The notes under the pieces were generated by a model. The model worked only from the letters and a program-made list of their open reading frames with translations. It had not been told where the DNA came from and did no database searches. From assembly GCA_002360555.1 (NCBI GenBank), contig DEQS01000058.1:1-34424 (forward strand): a DNA stretch of 34,424 nt, read 5' to 3'. A program made the position numbers and the translations under genes. The DNA is from Chloracidobacterium sp. UBA3360 (lineage in GTDB: Bacteria > Acidobacteriota > Blastocatellia > Pyrinomonadales > Pyrinomonadaceae). This document shows, piece by piece, positions 14,036-23,346 of this stretch (positions are counted from its first letter, which is position 1; each line of letters opens with the position of its first letter).

Positions 14036-15436
14036 ATGATCAGATCAAAAACACATACAGCTAATTGGTTATTTGTCGCTGTCATTACAGTTGTAATGTC
14101 GGTCGTCAGTTTTGGCCAAGGCTCGACTCCCCCGCTTTTACAGGACATCAAGGTCCAGACAAATACTTATCCGCCGCAGCCGTCATCGACACCGCTGGTT
14201 CAAAAGACCGGCAGCTCAATGCCGATCCCTTCGTCGAACGGGATAAGGACGCTGTTTCCGGCTTTGGCCGAGGTAGAAATACCGGGTTACTCCGGCGTTT
14301 TGGTCGAATCGCTTAACGGCAGCGTCGTCGTTGAGAGCAATCCCGGAATGTTGTTCAACCCGGCGTCGAACGTCAAGATCGCGACATCCTATGCGGTTCT
14401 CAAGACGTTTGGACCCGACTTTCGTTTTATGACGAGCGTCTATACCGATGGTGTGATCGATCGCACGACCGGCACGCTCAACGGCAATTTGTATGTGTCG
14501 GGCAAAGACCCGATGTTTGGTGCCGAGCATGGTGTCACCCTCGCTCATGAGCTCAATAAAATGGGCATCCGAACGGTGACCGGCGATCTGATCGTGACCG
14601 ATAATTTTGCAATGTATTATTCGGGCTCATCGGTCGCATCGGCAAATGCCCTGTTTGCGACGCTCGACGCCTCAAAACGCTCAGCCGCCGCAACGCGCAC
14701 CTGGCTCAACTTTCTTGCTTATTCCGGACGTTCCGGGCAAGTCGTTGGTAACCCTAGTGTTTCGTTCACGGGCGGAGTTTATGTTCAGGGCATACCTAGC
14801 AGCTTGCAGCTCCTATTCACGCACGAATCGGCACAGCTCCGCGAGATCGTAAAGGTCACGATGTGCTATTCGAACAATTTTCTTGCCGAGCGTCTCGGCG
14901 ATATGCTTGGCGGAGCTTTTGCGGTGTCGCGTATCGTCCAGTTAAACGCCGGGATACAGCCAAACGAATTTTCGCTCCAAACCTCAAGCGGGCTCGGCTA
15001 TAACCGCGTCACGCCAAACGCCATGATGCGTTTGCTGCACGTTCTCCGCGACGATATGGCACGTTACAAGATGACGTTCGCCGACATTATGCCGGTCGCC
15101 GGTATCGATAAGGGAACGCTTGAAAACAGGTTTGATTCGGATTTTGCGGTCGGCAGTGTCGTCGGTAAAACCGGCACGCTCCCCAATACCGACGGCGGCG
15201 TCAGTGCACTCGCGGGTGAGATCAATACACGTAACGGCCGGTATCTGTTTGTGATATTTAACCAGCGCGGCGGTGTTGCTAAGTTTCGTGCGTTCCAGAA
15301 CAACTTTGTATCGCTCGTCCAAGGACAGTTTGGCGGAGCGGCCCCGATGACCTACAACGCTCTGCCGCTTGAGACGCGACTTGCCCGAACGAAGATCAGT
15401 TATCCCGCGGGTCGCAGCAGGTATGGCAACGAATAA
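14036..15436 (+). CDS. dacB: D-alanyl-D-alanine carboxypeptidase/endopeptidase, PBP4 (S13) family
   Basis: This periplasmic enzyme trims or cleaves peptidoglycan peptide cross-links. Counting from the ATG at 14036, the S13 active-site motifs are SNVK (111-114), SNN (279-281) and KTG (378-380). The 466-residue length suits PBP4. The frame is open further upstream to a TTG at 13949, but that codon sits within a -35-like TTGACG. The start at 14036 gives a clean signal peptide (WLFVAVITVVMSVVSFGQ). A Pro/Thr/Ser-rich linker (residues 30-68) precedes the catalytic domain. The gene ends in a clear terminator, so it is probably monocistronic. The start choice is less certain than the family. Confidence 0.9.
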   Translation: MIRSKTHTANWLFVAVITVVMSVVSFGQGSTPPLLQDIKVQTNTYPPQPSSTPLVQKTGSSMPIPSSNGIRTLFPALAEVEIPGYSGVLVESLNGSVVVESNPGMLFNPASNVKIATSYAVLKTFGPDFRFMTSVYTDGVIDRTTGTLNGNLYVSGKDPMFGAEHGVTLAHELNKMGIRTVTGDLIVTDNFAMYYSGSSVASANALFATLDASKRSAAATRTWLNFLAYSGRSGQVVGNPSVSFTGGVYVQGIPSSLQLLFTHESAQLREIVKVTMCYSNNFLAERLGDMLGGAFAVSRIVQLNAGIQPNEFSLQTSSGLGYNRVTPNAMMRLLHVLRDDMARYKMTFADIMPVAGIDKGTLENRFDSDFAVGSVVGKTGTLPNTDGGVSALAGEINTRNGRYLFVIFNQRGGVAKFRAFQNNFVSLVQGQFGGAAPMTYNALPLETRLARTKISYPAGRSRYGNE

Positions 15437-15460
15437 CGCTAGGCAAAATCGACCATTTTC

Positions 15461-15496
15461 AAAGGGAGCATTTCAAATGCTTCCTTTTTTCTTTTT
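15461..15496 (+). terminator. Intrinsic terminator after dacB
   Basis: AAAGGGAGCAT and ATGCTTCCTTT pair around a five-base loop, with one G-T pair, and are followed by T-rich sequence (six Ts, C, five Ts). It lies 25 bases after the dacB stop and separates it from murJ. Confidence 0.85.
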
Positions 15497-15546
15497 GGCA
15501 CTCGTGAGATAATTCCGGCTTGTCGACGCAAATATCAGCTTCGTAA

Positions 15547-17301
15547 ATGGCCGAAAACCAACAAAAACCATCTACCTCAGAATCACCGGAAACACTGGCC
15601 GAACCCGCAGCCGACGACGCCATTTCTGTTGAGGAAACTACTCCTGCAACAAAACAAACAAGCGTCGCCCGCTCGGCCGGGATCGTATCGATCGCCGTGA
15701 TGTTCTCACGACTGTTGGGCTTGGTGCGCGAGATGATCTTTGCACGGTATTTTGGTGCGGGATTTTTGACGGACGCGTATGTTGTCGCGTTTCGCATACC
15801 AAATGTGCTTCGCGACTTGTTTGCCGAAGGAGCTTTGTCCGCGGCGTTCGTCAAGGTCTTCACCGACGTTCAAGTCACTAAAGGCGAAAAAGAGGCTTGG
15901 CGGCTCGCGAGCCTCATATTTAATCTGCTCGCGGTTGTCTTAAGTGTTATCTGCATCGTCGGCATGATATTTTCCCGGCAGTTTGTCGAACTCGTTGCCG
16001 ACGGCTTCTCACCGGAAAAGATCGCACTCGCGACCACGCTGACTCAGATAATGTTCCCTTTCATCCTGCTCGTCGCACTCGCTGCGGTCGCAATGGGCGT
16101 GCTCAACACGAAAGGGATATTCGGGGTTCCCGCATCGGCATCGACCGTTTTTAATGTCGTCTCGATAGTATTTGGCTTGGGGTTAGCTTTTTGGCTCAGC
16201 GGCGGCGGTTGGCTGACATCGGCGGATAAAAATGCGATACCGGACGGGCCTTCGCACTGGGCGATCATCGGTATGTCGATCGGCACGTTGATCGGTGGCG
16301 GCGCCCAATTGGTGATGCAGATACCGTCGCTGTTCAAGGTCGGCTTTCGCTTTACACCCATACTGAGCCTCGCCGACGAAGGCGTCAAAAAGGTAATTGC
16401 TCTGATGACACCCGCCATCCTCGGCACCTCCGCCGTTCAGATCAACGTTCTGATAAACACTTATTTTGTATCGCAGATCGACGGTGCACAGGGTTGGCTA
16501 AACTTTGCTTTCCGGCTGATGCAGTTTCCCATAGGCCTGTTTGGCGTTGCCGTCGGTACCGCCGCGATCCCGGTAATGTCGCGCCTTGCGAGCGAAGGCA
16601 AGACCAAGGACCTGCGTGACACGATCTCGTCGTCGATGAACCTTGTATTCCTGCTCACACTACCGTCCGCGTGCGGCCTGATCGTGCTTGGCGAACCGAT
16701 AATACGCCTCATCTATGAACGCGGCAAGTTTGACGCGACCGCGACGAGCATGACCGCCATCGCTCTTGCGGGTTATTCGATCGGACTGACGGGCTATGCC
16801 GCGATCAAGATCTTGTCACCGGCGTTTTACGCTCTAAATGACGCCAAAACGCCGATGATGATCGCCCTGGCATCGATCGTCGTTAATTTCCTCGGCGGTT
16901 ATTACCTTCGTGAATTATTTTCGCACTACGGCGTAACGCCTGAAACGCCTTACGGTTACGGCCATGTCGGCGTTGCCCTGGCGACCTCGATAGTTGCTTT
17001 GGTCAATTTTTTTGCCCTTGCGATAATAATGCGGCGGCGGATCAAACGGCTCAACGGGCGGGCGATCGTCACTTCGTTCGCAAAGATCACCGTCGCGTCA
17101 GCTATGCTATCGGCGGTCTGTTATTTTGTTTATCATTTTATGCTCGGCCGATTTGGCAATGACGGATTTTGGCTGCGTTTTGCCGAAGCCTTTGTCCCGA
17201 TCAGCATTGGCGGCATGTCGTTTTTAATAGTCGCGAAGCTGTTGCGGGTTCACGAGCTAGAGCAGCTTTACGGCACGCTAAAGCGAAAATTTGCGAGGTA
17301 A
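15547..17301 (+). CDS. murJ: Lipid II flippase MurJ
   Basis: MurJ moves lipid-linked peptidoglycan precursor from the inner to the outer face of the cytoplasmic membrane. The 584-residue product has about 14 hydrophobic segments and the MVF-family signature near its start: FSRLLGLVREMIFARYFGAG in the first helix pair, then TDAYVVAFRIPNVLRDLFAEGALSAAF split across the next. Charged residues important for transport in the family (Arg in RIPN and in LVRE) are present. An acidic, Pro/Thr-rich cytoplasmic tail of about 35 residues precedes the first helix, longer than in most MurJ. The next gene starts five bases after its stop. Confidence 0.95.
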   Translation: MAENQQKPSTSESPETLAEPAADDAISVEETTPATKQTSVARSAGIVSIAVMFSRLLGLVREMIFARYFGAGFLTDAYVVAFRIPNVLRDLFAEGALSAAFVKVFTDVQVTKGEKEAWRLASLIFNLLAVVLSVICIVGMIFSRQFVELVADGFSPEKIALATTLTQIMFPFILLVALAAVAMGVLNTKGIFGVPASASTVFNVVSIVFGLGLAFWLSGGGWLTSADKNAIPDGPSHWAIIGMSIGTLIGGGAQLVMQIPSLFKVGFRFTPILSLADEGVKKVIALMTPAILGTSAVQINVLINTYFVSQIDGAQGWLNFAFRLMQFPIGLFGVAVGTAAIPVMSRLASEGKTKDLRDTISSSMNLVFLLTLPSACGLIVLGEPIIRLIYERGKFDATATSMTAIALAGYSIGLTGYAAIKILSPAFYALNDAKTPMMIALASIVVNFLGGYYLRELFSHYGVTPETPYGYGHVGVALATSIVALVNFFALAIIMRRRIKRLNGRAIVTSFAKITVASAMLSAVCYFVYHFMLGRFGNDGFWLRFAEAFVPISIGGMSFLIVAKLLRVHELEQLYGTLKRKFAR

Positions 17302-17305
17302 GATT

Positions 17306-17812
17306 ATGCCTACAATTTTAGATTTCAAAGGCACGACACCAAAGATCCACGACTCTGTTTATCTAGCCGATGACGTATTTGTGATCGGTGATGTCGAGAT
17401 CGCTGAGGATGCAAATGTGTGGTTTGGCTCGGTCATTCGCGGCGATGTCAGCTATATCCGCATCGGCGCACGCACAAACATCCAGGACATGACGATGATC
17501 CATGTTAGTTCGGATTTTGGCCCAACGATCGTCGAAGAAGAGGTCACGGTCGGCCATCGCGTCACGCTGCACGGCTGCCACGTCGAACGCCAATGCCTGA
17601 TCGGCATGGGCGCAACGGTGATGGACCACGCCCGGATCGGTGAGCAGACGGTCATCGGGGCCGGTTCACTCGTTTCACCCGGGACAATGATTCCACCACG
17701 AGTGCTCGCACTCGGCTCACCCGCAAAGGTCAAACGCGACCTGACAGACGAAGAGATCGCCTATCTCGATAAATCCTGGCGAAACTATGTCGAACTTAAG
17801 GACCTCTACTAG
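17306..17812 (+). CDS. Gamma-class carbonic anhydrase family protein
   Basis: A left-handed beta-helix protein of 168 residues built on hexapeptide repeats. The three expected zinc ligands are visible in MIHVSS, VGHRVTLHGC (two His), and the surrounding GARTNIQD and CLIGMGATVMDHA match the gamma-carbonic anhydrase/YrdA group. It may interconvert CO2 and bicarbonate, though many YrdA-like members show little activity. An in-frame TTG at 17291 lies inside murJ; the ATG at 17306 (MPTILDFKG) follows the murJ stop by four bases and is preferred. It is part of a tight plus-strand run, with the PHP gene 19 bases downstream. Confidence 0.9.
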   Translation: MPTILDFKGTTPKIHDSVYLADDVFVIGDVEIAEDANVWFGSVIRGDVSYIRIGARTNIQDMTMIHVSSDFGPTIVEEEVTVGHRVTLHGCHVERQCLIGMGATVMDHARIGEQTVIGAGSLVSPGTMIPPRVLALGSPAKVKRDLTDEEIAYLDKSWRNYVELKDLY

Positions 17813-17831
17813 TAAATCGCCAGAGCATTTA

Positions 17832-19046
17832 ATGAAAAAAGTCCTCAAAAGAATAATTCTTGCATTGATAGTCATGCTTGTTTTGGCTCAGATCCCGTTT
17901 ATTTATCGGCGGATCCAAACCGGACGGCTCGCCCACACATTGAGCACTGAACAAAAAGCCGCACAACCCAAACCGCCCCGTTCGGACGGCTTTGACGAAT
18001 ACAAAGGCGTTATCCACGTCCACACCTCCCTCGGCGGTCACAGCACAGGCGGGTTTGACGAGTTGACCGCGGCGGCGGCGGCAAACGACCTGGATTTTGT
18101 GGTTATGACCGAGCACGTTTCCACCGCGTACGACACGGCTGCACTTACACTAAACGGTTTCCACGGAAAAACACTCTTCGTCGGCGGCAACGAGGGCGAC
18201 ACGGCGGACGGAGATCGAATGCTGGTGGTCCCCGGCGGCGGCGATGTCGCTGGCCTGCATATGCTACCCACGAAAACGGCATTTGAAAAAACGCACGCTG
18301 ACAACCGGCTTGTTTTCGTTGCGTACCCCGAAAGCTATAAAACGTGGGATGCCGATTTTGACGGAGCCGAGGTGTTTAGCGTAGCAACCAATAGCAGAAA
18401 CATTAATCCATTTGTGCTCCTATTTGATTTGATCTGGTCGTTTCCGTCCTATCCTGAGCTCACGACCGCGAGCTATTTCAAACGGCCGGACGCAAATCTA
18501 CAAAAATTTGACGAAGTTGCTGCGAACAGACATATCTCACTCTTAGCCGGCATCTGTGCCCATTCGAACATCGGTTACAGTTTGTTTAGCGACGATGTCG
18601 GTAACAAACCGATCGGATTCAAGATCGATCCTTACGAGATGGTATTTCGGCTGGTCCGGCTTCACCTCGTCGCAAAAAAAGGAGAGCCGCTGACCCGCGA
18701 ACGCCTTGTAGATACTTTTAAAAAAGGCAATTTCTATAACGGCTTTGATGTCATCGGTGACAGCTCGGGTTTCAGTTTTACCGTCAAAGATGGCGATGTG
18801 ACAAAAACCATGGGCGACGAAGTCACTTTGTCGCCGCAAACAAAATTGACGGCCTCGGCCCCGCTTCCTGCTCGATTTGTGGTCTTTAAGAATGGCGAAA
18901 AGTTTTTCGAACAAACTGACTCGACCGAGATATTCGTCAACGTCTCCGAACGTGCCGCTTACCGCATCGAAGCCTATCGCGATGCACTTGGCAGTCCATT
19001 CGACAAAATGCCATGGATAATCTCAAACCCGATCTACGTGCGATAA
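17832..19046 (+). CDS. Membrane-anchored PHP-domain phosphoesterase-like protein
   Basis: The 404-residue protein begins with a signal anchor (MKKVLKRIILALIVMLVLAQ) and then a PHP metal-binding domain: HVHTSLGGH at about residues 63-71, FVVMTEH, GGNEGDT and CAHSNIG. PHP proteins are metal-dependent phosphoesterases; the target of this extracytoplasmic type is unknown. The last 90 residues (after GDVTKTMGDE) form a beta-rich domain seen in related PHP proteins. The frame extends upstream to 17787 and overlaps the carbonic anhydrase gene; the ATG at 17832 removes the overlap. The gene lies between a carbonic anhydrase and hisS. Confidence 0.8.
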   Translation: MKKVLKRIILALIVMLVLAQIPFIYRRIQTGRLAHTLSTEQKAAQPKPPRSDGFDEYKGVIHVHTSLGGHSTGGFDELTAAAAANDLDFVVMTEHVSTAYDTAALTLNGFHGKTLFVGGNEGDTADGDRMLVVPGGGDVAGLHMLPTKTAFEKTHADNRLVFVAYPESYKTWDADFDGAEVFSVATNSRNINPFVLLFDLIWSFPSYPELTTASYFKRPDANLQKFDEVAANRHISLLAGICAHSNIGYSLFSDDVGNKPIGFKIDPYEMVFRLVRLHLVAKKGEPLTRERLVDTFKKGNFYNGFDVIGDSSGFSFTVKDGDVTKTMGDEVTLSPQTKLTASAPLPARFVVFKNGEKFFEQTDSTEIFVNVSERAAYRIEAYRDALGSPFDKMPWIISNPIYVR

Positions 19047-19097
19047 CCGCGGGGGCACATTCCCGATTTTCCGTGACACTGCGGTAAACTGATCGTT

Positions 19098-20438
19098 ATG
19101 GCAAGTACCAACCCCACACGCGGAATGCGCGATTTTCTCCCTGCGGATGTCCGCAAGCGCAACTACGTGATCGGCATTATTAAGTCGGTCTATGAATCGT
19201 ACGGTTTTGAACCGCTTGAAACCCCGTCCGTCGAAAACCTCGAAACTCTTATGGGCAAGTACGGCGACGAGGGCAATCAGCTCGTCTTTAAGATCCTCAA
19301 ACGCGGAGAAAAGCTCGACCTTGAAAGTGCGACAAAGGAAAGTGACCTGTCCGATCTCGCGTTACGCTATGACTTGACCGTTCCGCTTGCTCGCGTCGTT
19401 GCTAACAACAAGAACGACCTACCCAAATTCTTCAAACGCTATCAGATACAACCCGTTTGGCGTGCCGACCGGCCTGCCCGCGGGCGTTTTCGTGAATTTT
19501 ATCAGTGCGATGTCGATGCTATCGGCTCGAGCTCGATGGTTGTCGAGGGCGAGTTGATGTCCGCCGTAAGCGATATTTTGAAACGGCTCGGTTTTACCGA
19601 TTTCACAATTCGGCTCAATCATCGACAGGTCTTGACCGACATTCTCGACACCGCCGGAGTTCCCGAAGAACTGCATACAGATGCTCTCGTCGCTATCGAC
19701 AAATTAGATAAGATCGGAGCCGATGGTGTTGCAACAGAGCTAAGCGAACGCGGGATTTCTGATGAAGCTTCAACGATGCTGCTGGGCATCTTCGCCGAGA
19801 CGCAAGAAATATTAAATCAGGAAAAAGACATCAACCGTACCATCGTCGCCAACCTGATCAATATCGTCAGCAACGAAACTCTTACCGAACTCGGCCAGAT
19901 TCTGAAATTTGCCGACAAAGCCCCAATCCTCATCGACCCGAGCCTTGCTCGCGGGCTGTCGTATTACACAGGAGCGATCATGGAGATCACCGTCCCCGAC
20001 CTCGCTGGTTCGCTGGGCGGCGGCGGGCGTTATGACGGGTTGATCGGTATGTTTGGCAAGGAACAGATCCCGGCGTGCGGGTTTAGTTTGGGGCTCGAAC
20101 GCATCCTCGTCGTGATGGATGAGAAGAATATGTTCCCGCCCGAGATCGCTGATTCGACGCCTGCGGATGTGTTGGTAACGATCTGGAATGAAGAGTCGAT
20201 ATTGGCGTCACTCAAATTAGCGGCCGAGTTCCGCAAACACCGCCTCCGCGTCACCGTTTACCCTGAGGCGGACAAGCTCGGAAAGCAATTCAAGTATGCC
20301 GACACGATCGGCGTCCCGTATGTCTGTGTCGCTGGCGACGACGAGATCAAAGCCGGCAAGGTCAAGCTAAAAAACATGAAGACGGGCGAAGAATCAATGC
20401 TCTCTCTCAAAGATGTCGCATCTAACATCAAGATATGA
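19098..20438 (+). CDS. hisS: Histidyl-tRNA synthetase
   Basis: HisS charges tRNA-His with histidine. The 446-residue product has class II synthetase motifs: NPTRGMRDFLP at the start, the motif 2 region RPARGRFREFYQCDVDAIG, the histidine-binding GLSYYTGAIMEI, and the motif 3 region CGFSLGLERIL. The C-terminal anticodon-binding domain begins near residue 350 (PADVLVTIWNEES). It is a full-length bacterial form. The stop overlaps the ATG of the phosphatase gene (ATGA), so the two are probably translated together. Confidence 0.96.
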   Translation: MASTNPTRGMRDFLPADVRKRNYVIGIIKSVYESYGFEPLETPSVENLETLMGKYGDEGNQLVFKILKRGEKLDLESATKESDLSDLALRYDLTVPLARVVANNKNDLPKFFKRYQIQPVWRADRPARGRFREFYQCDVDAIGSSSMVVEGELMSAVSDILKRLGFTDFTIRLNHRQVLTDILDTAGVPEELHTDALVAIDKLDKIGADGVATELSERGISDEASTMLLGIFAETQEILNQEKDINRTIVANLINIVSNETLTELGQILKFADKAPILIDPSLARGLSYYTGAIMEITVPDLAGSLGGGGRYDGLIGMFGKEQIPACGFSLGLERILVVMDEKNMFPPEIADSTPADVLVTIWNEESILASLKLAAEFRKHRLRVTVYPEADKLGKQFKYADTIGVPYVCVAGDDEIKAGKVKLKNMKTGEESMLSLKDVASNIKI

Positions 20439-20980
20439 CACACATCCTAAAACGCTCGACGCTCCTTGCTTTTGTCCTTCTTCTCTTCTGGAGTGCCGGA
20501 AGCTCTCAGACTGTCGTTGATTCAAAAGACCTACCCAATCTCTCAAAGGTCAATGAAAAACTTTATCGCGGCGGACAGCCGACCGAAGCGGGCACCGATC
20601 AGCTCAAACGCCTTGGCATAAAGACTGTGATCAACCTCCGCGACAACGACGACCGCGCCCGCAAGGAGGAAGGCTGGGCGAAAGCCGCCGGACTGCGTTT
20701 TATCAATTTCCCTCTCAGCAATTGGTTTAGCCCAAAGGATGAGGATATCAAGAGCATCATCGATCAGATCGACCGTCAGGACAACCAGCCAGTCTATGTC
20801 CACTGCAAACGCGGTTCGGACCGCACGGGCACTGTTGTCGCCGTCTATCGCATTACTCACGACGGCTGGACCGGCGAACAAGTAAATGCTGAAGCTAAAA
20901 AGTTCGGCTTTGGCTGGTGGCAGTTTTGGATGAAAAATTACATCGGCGATTATTACCGCGACTATCAGCGATCACACTAA
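20435..20980 (+). CDS. Exported dual-specificity/tyrosine phosphatase-like protein
   Basis: The 181-residue product has an N-terminal signal peptide (LLAFVLLLFWSAGSSQ) and then a DSP-type phosphatase fold. The P-loop is VHCKRGSDRTG, a complete Cys-x5-Arg active site, and the upstream block ENLYRGGQP-like motif reads KLYRGGQPTEAG. An acid on the WPD-type loop may be Asp in SPKDED. The enzyme should act outside the cytoplasm, where the substrate could be a phosphoprotein, inositol phosphate or other phosphoester. Its start codon overlaps the hisS stop, and the SulP gene follows six bases later. The role relative to these neighbours is unknown. Confidence 0.85.
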   Translation: MTHILKRSTLLAFVLLLFWSAGSSQTVVDSKDLPNLSKVNEKLYRGGQPTEAGTDQLKRLGIKTVINLRDNDDRARKEEGWAKAAGLRFINFPLSNWFSPKDEDIKSIIDQIDRQDNQPVYVHCKRGSDRTGTVVAVYRITHDGWTGEQVNAEAKKFGFGWWQFWMKNYIGDYYRDYQRSH

Positions 20981-20986
20981 CGCTCA

Positions 20987-22669
20987 ATGTACCGAAAACT
21001 TGAACCGAAACTAATTACCGTTCTACGCGAAGGCTATACGCGGAAACAGTTTCAGGGCGATCTGCTCGGTGGTTTAACGGTCGGTATTGTTGCTCTGCCG
21101 CTTGCCATCGCTCTCGCCATCGCCTCGGGCGTTAAGCCTGAACAAGGACTCTATACAGCAATTTTTGCCGGGTTTGTGATCGCAGTTCTTGGCGGTTCTC
21201 GTGCCCAGATCAGCGGGCCGACCGGTGCCTTTATCGTCATCGTTTACGGCATCGTCCAGAAATACGGTTACGATGGCCTCGTGGTCGCGACGCTCATTGC
21301 GGGTGTTTTACTGATAATAATGGGTCTCGCCCGGATGGGTGCGTTTCTCAAATTTGTTCCATACCCGGTCGTTATCGGTTTCACATCCGGCATTGCCCTT
21401 ATTATCTTTTCGTCGCAAGTCAGTGACTTTCTTGGGCTCAAGCTCGTAAAGGTTCCCGCGGATTTCGTCGCAAAATGGATCGAGTACGTCTCTCATATCG
21501 CGACGATCGATCCGTACACGATTGCGGTCGGAACGGCTTCCCTATTGATCATCGTCGTCTGGCCAAGAGTAACGCACCGCGTACCCGGCCCCTTGATAGC
21601 GATCCTTGCTGTCACATTTGTCGTCCAGTATTTTGATATCCCCGTCGCGACGATCGCTTCGCGATTCGGCGGAGTTCCAAATACCCTGCCGATGCCTCAC
21701 TTTCCGAGCGTCACCTGGACAATGGTCCAGGATATGTTTTCACCTGCGATAACCATCGCGATACTCGCGGGGCTCGAATCATTACTCGCCGCCGTCGTCG
21801 CCGATGGAATGATGGGTACGCGCCATCGTTCCAATATGGAGCTGATCGCTCAGGGTGCAGGTAACATCGTCTCGGTAATGTTTGGCGGCGTGCCGGCAAC
21901 CGGAGCCATCGCCCGGACCGCGACGAATATCAAAAGCGGCGGCACGACACCTGTTTCCGCGATCGTTCATTGCATATTCCTACTGCTCGTATTGCTTTTC
22001 ATCGGCAAATGGGCGGCGATGATCCCGATGGCAACGCTTGCAGCGATACTCGTTGTGGTGGCTTACAACATGAGCGAATGGCGTGAGTTTCGGCACCTTT
22101 TAAGCAGCCCGCGTGGTGATATCGCCGTATTGCTCGCAACATTCTTCCTAACGGTCTTTATCGAACTAACGGTCGCCATTCAAGTCGGTATTTTGCTGGC
22201 GGCGTTTCTTTTCCTGCAAAAAATGTCGACCGAGACTCACGTTGATCTGATCACTGAAAGCCTTGAGGATGACGAGGAATTTAAGGGACGCGACATGGCC
22301 GCGATCGACATTCCACGTGGTGTCGAGGTTTTCGAAATATATGGGTCATTGTTTTTCGGGGCCGTGCGGCAATTCAAAGAATCGATCCGTGTCGTCGCCA
22401 CCAAGCCAAAAGTACTCATCCTGAGGATGCGTCAGGTCCCGACCATCGACGCGAGCGGTGTCCACGTTCTCGAAGAACTAGCAGCCGAGGCCAAGGAAAA
22501 CGGCCAGATCTTGATATTTTCTGCAGTGTCACGAAATGTATATCGAGTAATGCGAAAAAGCGGCTTCGTCGAAAGGGTCGGACGGAAAAATTTTGCGGGT
22601 GACGTATTTGCAGCGCTTGAGGTCGCCCGAGCACACTTGGATTCAATTGATCTTGAGAGGACGAGATGA
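20987..22669 (+). CDS. SulP-family anion transporter with STAS domain
   Basis: A 560-residue inner-membrane transporter of the SLC26/SulP family. The N-terminal part has the family block GLTVGIVALPLAIALAIASG and AQISGPTGAFIVIV, followed by about 10-12 membrane helices. The cytoplasmic STAS domain covers about residues 440-550, with the strand-helix motif PTIDASGVHVLEEL. Substrates in the family include sulfate, bicarbonate, fumarate and other anions. The nearby carbonic anhydrase gene makes bicarbonate worth considering, but three genes separate them. The stop overlaps the ATG of the next gene by four bases. Confidence 0.92.
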   Translation: MYRKLEPKLITVLREGYTRKQFQGDLLGGLTVGIVALPLAIALAIASGVKPEQGLYTAIFAGFVIAVLGGSRAQISGPTGAFIVIVYGIVQKYGYDGLVVATLIAGVLLIIMGLARMGAFLKFVPYPVVIGFTSGIALIIFSSQVSDFLGLKLVKVPADFVAKWIEYVSHIATIDPYTIAVGTASLLIIVVWPRVTHRVPGPLIAILAVTFVVQYFDIPVATIASRFGGVPNTLPMPHFPSVTWTMVQDMFSPAITIAILAGLESLLAAVVADGMMGTRHRSNMELIAQGAGNIVSVMFGGVPATGAIARTATNIKSGGTTPVSAIVHCIFLLLVLLFIGKWAAMIPMATLAAILVVVAYNMSEWREFRHLLSSPRGDIAVLLATFFLTVFIELTVAIQVGILLAAFLFLQKMSTETHVDLITESLEDDEEFKGRDMAAIDIPRGVEVFEIYGSLFFGAVRQFKESIRVVATKPKVLILRMRQVPTIDASGVHVLEELAAEAKENGQILIFSAVSRNVYRVMRKSGFVERVGRKNFAGDVFAALEVARAHLDSIDLERTR

Positions 22670-23262
22670 AAGAAATAATTGAAAATTACCACGCCGACGC
22701 GGTTCAGTCGTTTCGCAATTACAAAAAGATGGCTGAACGTGCTATCGAGCAGGTCAGCGACGAGGAGTTTTTCGCGCTTATCGACGCAGAAGCGAATTCC
22801 ATCGCCGTCATCGTCAAGCACATCGCCGGCAATCTTAATTCACGCTGGCGTGACTTTTTGACGAGCGACGGCGAGAAAGACGACCGTCATCGCGACACCG
22901 AGTTTGAGTTGATCGACGACACACGCGAGAGCCTGATGCAGTTTTGGGAACGAGGCTGGCAGACACTTTTTGACGCCATCGAACCGCTCACACCCGAGGA
23001 TTTCTCACGCACCGTACCAATTCGCGGCGAGCCGCACACCATCGTCGAAGCGATCAATCGCCAACTCACACATTACACCTATCACATCGGCCAGATCGTC
23101 CTGCTGGCCAAGCATTACAGATCCTCCGAATGGAAAACACTCAGCGTTCCGAAAAATCAATCGGCACAATTCAATCAATTCCTCGCGGATAAACAGGCGT
23201 CGGGCGAAACCAAAACCAACCGTCTAGATGCACCGTTTGAATTTTCCGAATCCAATCGGTAG
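22666..23262 (+). CDS. DinB-like (DUF1572-type) four-helix protein
   Basis: A 198-residue cytoplasmic protein with the DinB/YfiT-like four-helix bundle. The likely metal-binding His are in VKHIAGNL (about 46) and THYTYHIGQIVLLAKH (about 126-141). DinB-like proteins in other bacteria include thiol-dependent transferases and detoxification enzymes, so the activity of this one cannot be read from sequence. Its ATG overlaps the SulP stop (ATGA), so it is translated with it. The C-terminal 40 residues are polar and probably disordered. Confidence 0.85.
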   Translation: MKEIIENYHADAVQSFRNYKKMAERAIEQVSDEEFFALIDAEANSIAVIVKHIAGNLNSRWRDFLTSDGEKDDRHRDTEFELIDDTRESLMQFWERGWQTLFDAIEPLTPEDFSRTVPIRGEPHTIVEAINRQLTHYTYHIGQIVLLAKHYRSSEWKTLSVPKNQSAQFNQFLADKQASGETKTNRLDAPFEFSESNR

Positions 23263-23303
23263 GCTCGGGGCGAATTACATTGTAGACGTCAAACTGATCT
23301 ATT

Positions 23304-23335
23304 CCTATCAGTGTCTATCTGTGATAATCTGTGGC
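23304..23335. repeat. Half-copy of a dispersed repeat before dxr
   Basis: The stretch with ATCAGTGTCTATCTGTGATAA followed by TCTGTGGC resembles one arm of the CCGCAGAT/CACAGAT repeats. No matching left arm is seen in the 40 bases before it. It reads in frame into dxr and gives 12 false N-terminal codons (from 23311). Confidence 0.5.
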
Positions 23336-23346
23336 TTGCTCGTCTT

